The notes under the pieces were generated by a model that saw nothing but the letters and a program-made list of their open reading frames with translations, did not search any database and was not told the origin of the DNA. The translations under genes and the position numbers were made by a program. DNA of 10,339 bases, from assembly GCA_910584665.1 (NCBI GenBank), contig CAJUBL010000080.1, positions 1 to 10,339 on the forward strand, in the 5' to 3' direction. The stretch comes from an uncultured Muribaculaceae bacterium. GTDB taxonomy: Bacteria; Bacteroidota; Bacteroidia; Bacteroidales; Muribaculaceae. Shown here piece by piece: positions 6,115-10,339 of this stretch (position 1 is its first letter; every line of letters starts with the position of its first letter).

Positions 6115-7467
6115 ATGACTACAAGAAGAGATTTCATCAGACAGGCAATGGTATCGGCCGCAGGCCTGTCATTAGGCAGCCTTATTCCATCATTCGCCAC
6201 CGGTGGTCCCGCATCGGGATCAGTTATCGGAGCCAACGACAGGATACGCATAGGAGTAATCGGAGTCAACTCCCGCGGCAGAGCCCTTGCCTCAGGTTTT
6301 GCCCGCATGAAGGGCAGTGAGGTCACACACCTGTGTGATGTCGACTCAAAGGCGCTCGAACGCACACAGGGAGATATATTCAAGATCACGGGTAAAAAGC
6401 CCAAAGGATACAAGGATATGAGGAAGATGCTTGAGGACAAGGATGTTGACGCTGTAGTCATCGCCCTGCCAGACCACTGGCATGCACCTGCCACCATTCT
6501 CGCCCTGCAGGCGGGCAAACACGTATATCTTGAAAAGCCCACCAGCCACAACCCCGCCGAGAACGAGATGCTGGTAAAGGCTGTGGCCAAGTACGGCAAG
6601 GTCGTACAGGTAGGCAACCAGCGACGCTCCTGGCCCAATGTCAAGGCCGCCATCGACGAGATCAGGGGAGGTGCGATCGGTGATGTCCACTATGCAAAAT
6701 CATGGTATGTCAACAACCGTCCGTCAATAGGTGTCGGCAAGGTCATCGAAGTACCCGAACACCTCGACTGGGATCTATGGCAGGGACCGGCACCCCGTGT
6801 AGCCGATTTCAAGGATAACTTTCTTCACTACAACTGGCACTGGTTCTGGCACTGGGGTACCGGAGAGGCGCTCAATAACGGCACTCACTTTGTAGATATC
6901 CTGCGCTGGGGCCTTGATGTCGAATACCCCACCCTTGTCAGCTCGGCAGGCGGCCGATACAACCACACCGACGATGACTGGGAGTGCCCTGACACCCAGA
7001 TGATCACATTCCAGTTCGGCGATAAGGCGACATGCTCGTGGGAAGGCCGCAGCTGCAACAGCACACCGGTCGACGGCTCGGGCGTCGGTACGGCATTCTA
7101 CGGCGACAAGGGTACCATATTCATCACCGGCGGAAATGAATACCATCTCGTCGACATGAAGGGAGAGACCGTGAAGGATGTGAAGAGCGCTCTTAAATTC
7201 GAGCAGGGCAATCTGCTGAACCCCAGCGATGCTCTTGATATGATCCACTTCCAGAACTGGTTTGATGCGATACGCAAAGGGGAGAAGCTGAATTCAAGCA
7301 TTGTCGATGCCTGCATAAGCACCCAGCTCGTCCAACTCGGCAACATATCACAGCGAGTAGGCCGAGCCCTGCGCATCGACCCCACCAACGGCCGCATCAT
7401 CGGCGACAAAGACGCCATGAAACTGTGGGGCCGCCAGTATGAAAAGGGCTGGGAACCTAAAGTCTGA
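6115..7467 (+). CDS. Gfo/Idh/MocA-family oxidoreductase, Tat-exported
   Basis: This 450-aa protein begins MTTRRDFIRQ, a compact Tat signal with RR at 4-5, a hydrophobic stretch (11-28) and no lipobox, so a soluble periplasmic enzyme is predicted. The nucleotide-binding loop is near-canonical, GVIGVNSRG (47-55), followed by CDVD (74-77). The EKP motif is intact as LEKP (139-142). A long aromatic stretch, HYNWHWFWHWGTGEALNNGTH (238-258), leads to the catalytic-type His258 in NNGTHFVDILRW. The C-terminal half matches the large GFO_IDH_MocA C-terminal domain common in Bacteroidota and Planctomycetota. It is the best preserved enzyme of the four and the last gene of the operon, 3 nt after the small membrane protein gene. 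Oxidation of a sugar or glycoside, as in 3-keto-glycoside pathways of gut Bacteroides, is plausible. The exact substrate cannot be read from sequence. Confidence 0.9.
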   Translation: MTTRRDFIRQAMVSAAGLSLGSLIPSFATGGPASGSVIGANDRIRIGVIGVNSRGRALASGFARMKGSEVTHLCDVDSKALERTQGDIFKITGKKPKGYKDMRKMLEDKDVDAVVIALPDHWHAPATILALQAGKHVYLEKPTSHNPAENEMLVKAVAKYGKVVQVGNQRRSWPNVKAAIDEIRGGAIGDVHYAKSWYVNNRPSIGVGKVIEVPEHLDWDLWQGPAPRVADFKDNFLHYNWHWFWHWGTGEALNNGTHFVDILRWGLDVEYPTLVSSAGGRYNHTDDDWECPDTQMITFQFGDKATCSWEGRSCNSTPVDGSGVGTAFYGDKGTIFITGGNEYHLVDMKGETVKDVKSALKFEQGNLLNPSDALDMIHFQNWFDAIRKGEKLNSSIVDACISTQLVQLGNISQRVGRALRIDPTNGRIIGDKDAMKLWGRQYEKGWEPKV

Positions 7468-7506
7468 GAGCCTGTTTACATTTATATGATGCAGATTTTG
7501 AGAGAT

Positions 7507-7554
7507 TGAACTGCACCCCAAAAGTTTTATGTCTAACTTTTGGGGTGCAGTTCA
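7507..7554. repeat. Perfect 20-bp inverted repeat with IS3-like ends; possible terminator
   Basis: Arms at 7507-7526 and 7535-7554 are perfectly complementary (outer part TGAACTGCACCCC, inner part AAAAGTT) around an 8-nt loop, TTATGTCT. Read from the right side inwards, the sequence continues TGAACTGCACCCC...AAGTTAGACA, which resembles the ends of IS3-family (IS150 group) elements of Bacteroidales as I recall them. It could be a remnant made of two IS ends, a tiny non-autonomous element, or a terminator 40 nt after the operon. No run of T follows the hairpin, so a standard intrinsic terminator is not shown, and no target-site duplication is obvious. The rest of the 298-nt gap 7468-7765 is AT-rich and holds only the promoter at 7709-7740. 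Confidence 0.75.
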
Positions 7555-7708
7555 TAATTAAGGTTTACGACACATCCTCTTGCGGTTGTATGATTATACT
7601 GTTTTTATAACTATAACAAAATAGCAATCAAATAATCAAAAAAACAACCAGCATATTCCCTTTATATTGCAAAAAAAATGAGATAAAGTGAAGAAACCAA
7701 TACGGAAA

Positions 7709-7740
7709 TTTGACAAACCGGGGTATTAGGAGTAAATTTG
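7709..7740 (+). promoter_or_regulatory. Bacteroides-type promoter of the ATPase gene
   Basis: A -33 TTTG (7709-7712) and a -7 TAAATTTG (7733-7740) are spaced by 20 nt, an exact match to the Bacteroides promoter consensus. Transcription would begin near 7745-7748, leaving about 20 nt of AT-rich leader before the ATG at 7766. No operator-like repeat was seen here. Confidence 0.78.
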
Positions 7741-7765
7741 TGCCAAACAAACGATAATAAAACAA

Positions 7766-9196
7766 ATGGAAAAACTGATAGGACGCGAAGCCGAGCGAAG
7801 AGAGATTGACCGATGTCTTATGTCTGACCGTTCCGAGTTTGTCATAATATACGGTCGGCGACGTATCGGTAAAACGTTTCTGATAGAACAGCATTTCAAT
7901 CAAACGTTTGATTTCTGGTATGTAGGCCGTCGCAGAATACCGACCAAAGAACAGTTACGCCAGTTCGGAAAGACCCTGACGAAATTTTCCTGCGGCACCA
8001 AATATAAATTTTCCACATGGTTTGAGGCATTTGACGCATTGGAGGAATATCTTGAATCTCTGCCCAAAAACAAGAAGAAGGTGATATTCATAGATGAAAT
8101 GCCATGGATGGACAGGGTTAACTCCAATTTCGTGACCGCTATAGAAGGTTTCTGGAATAGTTGGGCGATGAGTCGGGGCGACATCATGCTCATTGCGACA
8201 GGATCCGCGACCTCATGGATGCGTGACAAACTTATCGGCAATAAAGGCGGTCTGCACGCAAGAATCACAAGCCAGCTGCATATCCTCCCGTTCACACTCG
8301 GCGAAACCGAGAAGTATCTTGAGGCCAAAGGGATCACATGGGACAGGTATCAGATCCTACAGTCCTACATGGCTTTGGGTGGAGTCCCTTTCTATTACAG
8401 CATCCTCAACCCGGAATTGAGCCTCGCTCAAAATATAGACGATCTGTTTTTCAAACCCGATGGAAAACTCAGACTGGAGTTTGATGAACTCTACACAGCA
8501 CTGTTCCAGTACGCTGATAGATATATCGAGATTGTCAGGACGCTGAGCAGACATAAATACGGCATGACCTACAGCGATCTGTCAAAAGCGATAAAGATAG
8601 AGGGCAGTCAGCTCAGCCGCATAATAAAGAATCTTGAGAGATGTGATTTCATCGAAAGGTGGTCACAATACGGCAACAAAAAGCGGGAAGAGGTGTTTTG
8701 CCTCACCGACTTCTATACCATGTTCTACTATAAGTTCATCGAACCTGACAACAGACATGAGGAATATTGGTGGAGCAAGAATTTTGATTCACCCAGTGTG
8801 CTTTCATGGATGGGAACATCGTTCGAAACGGTATGCCTAAGACATCACCGGCAAATAAAACAAGCTCTCGGACTGACTGCCATATCTACGGAAACATCCA
8901 ACTGGCATATCAAGCCAAACGAGCATGAACAGACTCCCGGAGCACAGATTGATATGATAATTGAACGGGCTGACCGCATTATCCATTTGTGTGAAATAAA
9001 ATTTTCTGTCGGAGAATATCTTATCTCGCAGGAATATGAAAAGAAACTGCGCCAAAGGATGAGTCTGTTCCAATATTACACTAAAAACAAAAAGTCGCTG
9101 GTACATACCTTTATAACAACTTATGGTGTCGCCAACGGCAAAAACAAAAGCATTGTACACAGCGAGGTAACAATGGATGATCTTTTTAATTCATGA
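7766..9196 (+). CDS. AAA/STAND-like ATPase with C-terminal PD-(D/E)XK nuclease-like domain (DUF234 type)
   Basis: This 476-aa protein has a Walker A motif, GRRRIGKT (30-37), preceded by the typical IGREAERREI start, and a Walker B motif, VIFIDEMPW (106-114), followed by a sensor-like IATGSATSWM (143-152). A winged-helix region lies at about 255-300 (YSDLSKAIKIEGSQLSRII). The C-terminal part carries IDMIIERADRIIHLCEIKFS (395-414): Asp396 then E410-x-K412, the D...ExK signature of PD-(D/E)XK nucleases, as in the DUF234 domain attached to the archaeal/bacterial ATPase_2 family. Such genes are common and often multicopy in Bacteroidales, and their biological role is poorly defined; DNA binding or cleavage driven by ATP is inferred. 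It has its own promoter and is separated from the operon by the IS-like inverted repeat, which suggests a unit acquired independently. Length is usual for the family and all motifs are intact. Confidence 0.85.
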   Translation: MEKLIGREAERREIDRCLMSDRSEFVIIYGRRRIGKTFLIEQHFNQTFDFWYVGRRRIPTKEQLRQFGKTLTKFSCGTKYKFSTWFEAFDALEEYLESLPKNKKKVIFIDEMPWMDRVNSNFVTAIEGFWNSWAMSRGDIMLIATGSATSWMRDKLIGNKGGLHARITSQLHILPFTLGETEKYLEAKGITWDRYQILQSYMALGGVPFYYSILNPELSLAQNIDDLFFKPDGKLRLEFDELYTALFQYADRYIEIVRTLSRHKYGMTYSDLSKAIKIEGSQLSRIIKNLERCDFIERWSQYGNKKREEVFCLTDFYTMFYYKFIEPDNRHEEYWWSKNFDSPSVLSWMGTSFETVCLRHHRQIKQALGLTAISTETSNWHIKPNEHEQTPGAQIDMIIERADRIIHLCEIKFSVGEYLISQEYEKKLRQRMSLFQYYTKNKKSLVHTFITTYGVANGKNKSIVHSEVTMDDLFNS

Positions 9197-9242
9197 TAAA
9201 TTCCAAACATACATACTTCTACTCTTAAATTATATCAGGACT

Positions 9243-10010
9243 ATGACAATAAGTGCGATCTGGATCAGCGTCACCGGAATATTCGGAGCATCAGTGCTGG
9301 GTTCGGTACTGGGATTCGGCATTAAGAATCTGCCTCATAAATGGAACGACGCGCTTATGGGCTACTGTGCCGGCGTGATGCTGGCGGCATCGACTCTGGG
9401 CCTTATCGTTCCGGCTTTCGAAGGTTCTCCACACGGCATGTGGTGGCTTGTGACACTTGCCGTAGTACTTGGAGCAGTTTTCCTGAATCTGCTGGATTTC
9501 CTCACACCCCATCTGCACCATATCACAGGCCTTGATCCCGAACAGCACCGCAACAATGCCACACTGGGTCGCATAATGCTGTTTGTCATGGCTATAGCAT
9601 TGCATAAACTCCCAGAGGGAATGGCGGCCGGAATAAGCATCAACGACACCGGAGACAAGGCTGTGGAATGGACAGTATCGGCGGCAATAGCATTGCAGAA
9701 TATTCCTGAAGGCATGGTCGTCATAGCGCCGCTACTGTTAGCAGGGGTAAGCCGATACCGTACATTCCTGATTGCCATAGGCATAGCCGGACTTGAAGCC
9801 ATCGGTGTATGTGGCGGCTACGGACTGGGCATGTCATTCGGTCCGTTGCTCCCCTATCTGCTTGCGTTTGCCGGCGGAGCGATGCTGTATGTCACAAGCG
9901 ACGAGATGATTCCCGAGACCCATGCCCACGGCTACCAGAAACAGGCAACCTACGCCCTGCTTATAGGTTTTGTCACCATAGTAGTCATAGACCTTGCCTT
10001 AGCATCCTGA
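9243..10010 (+). CDS. ZIP-family metal transporter (GufA/ZupT-like)
   Basis: This 255-aa membrane protein has about eight hydrophobic segments and the ZIP signature in its fourth and fifth helices: LHKLPEGMAAG (120-130) and LQNIPEGMVV (151-160). The second motif has Gln where ZupT has His, which is closer to GufA-type members. A histidine-rich loop (TPHLHH, 88-93) and SDEMIPETHAHG (219-230) offer further metal contacts. The family imports divalent metals such as zinc across the inner membrane. The start chosen is ATG 9243; an in-frame ATG at 9177 would overlap the end of the ATPase gene and add 22 residues that are not family-like. It follows the ATPase gene by 46 nt on the same strand. No separate promoter was recognised in that gap, so read-through from the ATPase promoter is possible. 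Zinc specificity is inferred. Confidence 0.9.
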   Translation: MTISAIWISVTGIFGASVLGSVLGFGIKNLPHKWNDALMGYCAGVMLAASTLGLIVPAFEGSPHGMWWLVTLAVVLGAVFLNLLDFLTPHLHHITGLDPEQHRNNATLGRIMLFVMAIALHKLPEGMAAGISINDTGDKAVEWTVSAAIALQNIPEGMVVIAPLLLAGVSRYRTFLIAIGIAGLEAIGVCGGYGLGMSFGPLLPYLLAFAGGAMLYVTSDEMIPETHAHGYQKQATYALLIGFVTIVVIDLALAS

Positions 10011-10062
10011 CCGACTGAATAAACGATCTACCAGGCCACGGGCAAATGTCAGGAAAAGATTA

Positions 10063-10095
10063 CGGGCCCGCTGTCATTGATTGACAGCGGACCCG
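10063..10095 (-). terminator. Terminator hairpin downstream of the pyruvate:ferredoxin oxidoreductase gene
   Basis: Arms at 10063-10076 and 10082-10095 form a 14-bp GC-rich stem with a 5-nt loop. Its one non-Watson-Crick position is a G-U wobble in minus-strand RNA but a C-A mismatch in plus-strand RNA. On the minus strand it is followed by TAATCTTTTCC, moderately T-rich. This favours use by the leftward gene that ends at 10121, although it may also slow transcripts coming from the metal transporter. Confidence 0.7.
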
Positions 10096-10120
10096 CTTAT
10101 AGATGAGTCCTTATCAGGAA

Positions 10121-10339
10121 TTACTTGTTGGAGTCCTCGATCGGTTTGATCTCGGGATCCACGCCCCACTGCTGCTGGGCAAGGCGACGGTAGTTGTTAT
10201 AGCGCCACCTGGCGTTATCCTTGGCGGCGGCGAAGAGCTCGGCGGCCTCGGCGGGATACTGCTTCATTACCGAAGCGTAGCGGACCTCGCCCTTGAGGAA
10301 GTTTTCGAACTCGTCCCAGTTGGGTTCCTTGCTGTCAAG
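10121..10339 (-). CDS. nifJ: Pyruvate:ferredoxin (flavodoxin) oxidoreductase, C-terminal 72 residues
   Basis: The minus strand encodes the last 72 codons of a protein whose start lies beyond the right edge; the stop is TAA at 10121-10123. The visible end contains WDEFENFLKGEVRYASVMKQ, then YPAEAAELFAAA and WRYNNYRRLAQQQWG. This matches, from memory, the C-terminal tail of single-chain pyruvate:ferredoxin oxidoreductases, with the FLKGEVRY...WRYN..K/RRLA pattern. The full enzyme is about 1,200 aa and cytoplasmic, converting pyruvate and CoA to acetyl-CoA and CO2 while reducing ferredoxin, a central step in anaerobic Bacteroidota. It is high in GC compared with the ATPase gene, as expected for a highly expressed core gene. 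Assignment rests on the tail only, so a related 2-oxoacid oxidoreductase cannot be fully excluded. Confidence 0.8.
   Translation of the reverse strand, partial: LDSKEPNWDEFENFLKGEVRYASVMKQYPAEAAELFAAAKDNARWRYNNYRRLAQQQWGVDPEIKPIEDSNK

Noticed and set aside
6084..6653. A 189-aa minus-strand open frame opposite the last oxidoreductase gene
   Set aside because: It is an antisense shadow of a strongly supported coding region and shows no family motifs.
9177..9242. Longer N-terminus for the ZIP transporter starting at 9177
   Set aside because: It would overlap the end of the ATPase gene by 20 nt and add 22 residues not typical of the family; the ATG at 9243 starts right before the first transmembrane helix.
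1..10339. tRNA, rRNA, CRISPR array or prophage structural genes
   Set aside because: No cloverleaf-like sequence, regularly spaced direct repeats or phage protein motifs were seen on either strand; the only phage-linked family is the decayed Gp49-like toxin.

Overview
The window reads as a chromosomal segment of a Bacteroidales bacterium, probably from the gut. The evidence is two near-perfect Bacteroides-type promoters (TTTG, 20-nt spacer, TAnnTTTG), absence of strong Shine-Dalgarno sequences, Bacteroidota-style Sec, lipoprotein and Tat signals on Gfo/Idh/MocA oxidoreductases, a Gp49-type toxin remnant, and the C-terminus of a pyruvate:ferredoxin oxidoreductase at the right edge. A family such as Muribaculaceae or Bacteroidaceae is plausible but cannot be fixed from this sequence.

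Layout. (1) 1-1141, minus strand: a toxin-antitoxin locus in which the toxin is decayed (803-1141) and the HTH antitoxin (483-806) is intact, followed by the N-terminal part of a Crp/Fnr-like regulator cut by the window edge (1-419). (2) 1287-7467, plus strand: a promoter and a tight six-gene operon with gaps of 3-12 nt. Its genes are a Sec-exported Gfo/Idh/MocA protein, a lipoprotein Gfo/Idh/MocA protein, an ApbE-type flavin transferase with no export signal, a Tat-lipoprotein Gfo/Idh/MocA oxidoreductase, an 81-aa two-helix membrane protein, and a Tat-exported Gfo/Idh/MocA oxidoreductase. (3) 7507-7554: a perfect 20-bp inverted repeat whose arms resemble IS3-family ends. (4) 7709-9196: a promoter and an ATPase with a predicted C-terminal PD-(D/E)XK nuclease-like motif. 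(5) 9243-10010: a ZIP-family metal transporter. (6) 10063-10339, minus strand: the end of a pyruvate:ferredoxin oxidoreductase gene and its terminator.

How the genes may work together. The six-gene operon is the centre of the window. All four Gfo/Idh/MocA proteins carry export signals, so the oxidoreductase step appears to take place outside the cytoplasm, probably on sugars or glycosides. The two Tat-routed members keep a recognisable dinucleotide-binding loop, as expected for proteins folded with NAD(P) before export. The two Sec-routed members have lost the canonical glycine-rich loop. The ApbE homologue and the small membrane protein suggest a link to flavin or electron-transfer chemistry, but no flavinylation target was recognised in the window. 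The substrate is unknown, and no glycosidase, keto-glycoside lyase or transporter for it lies within the window.
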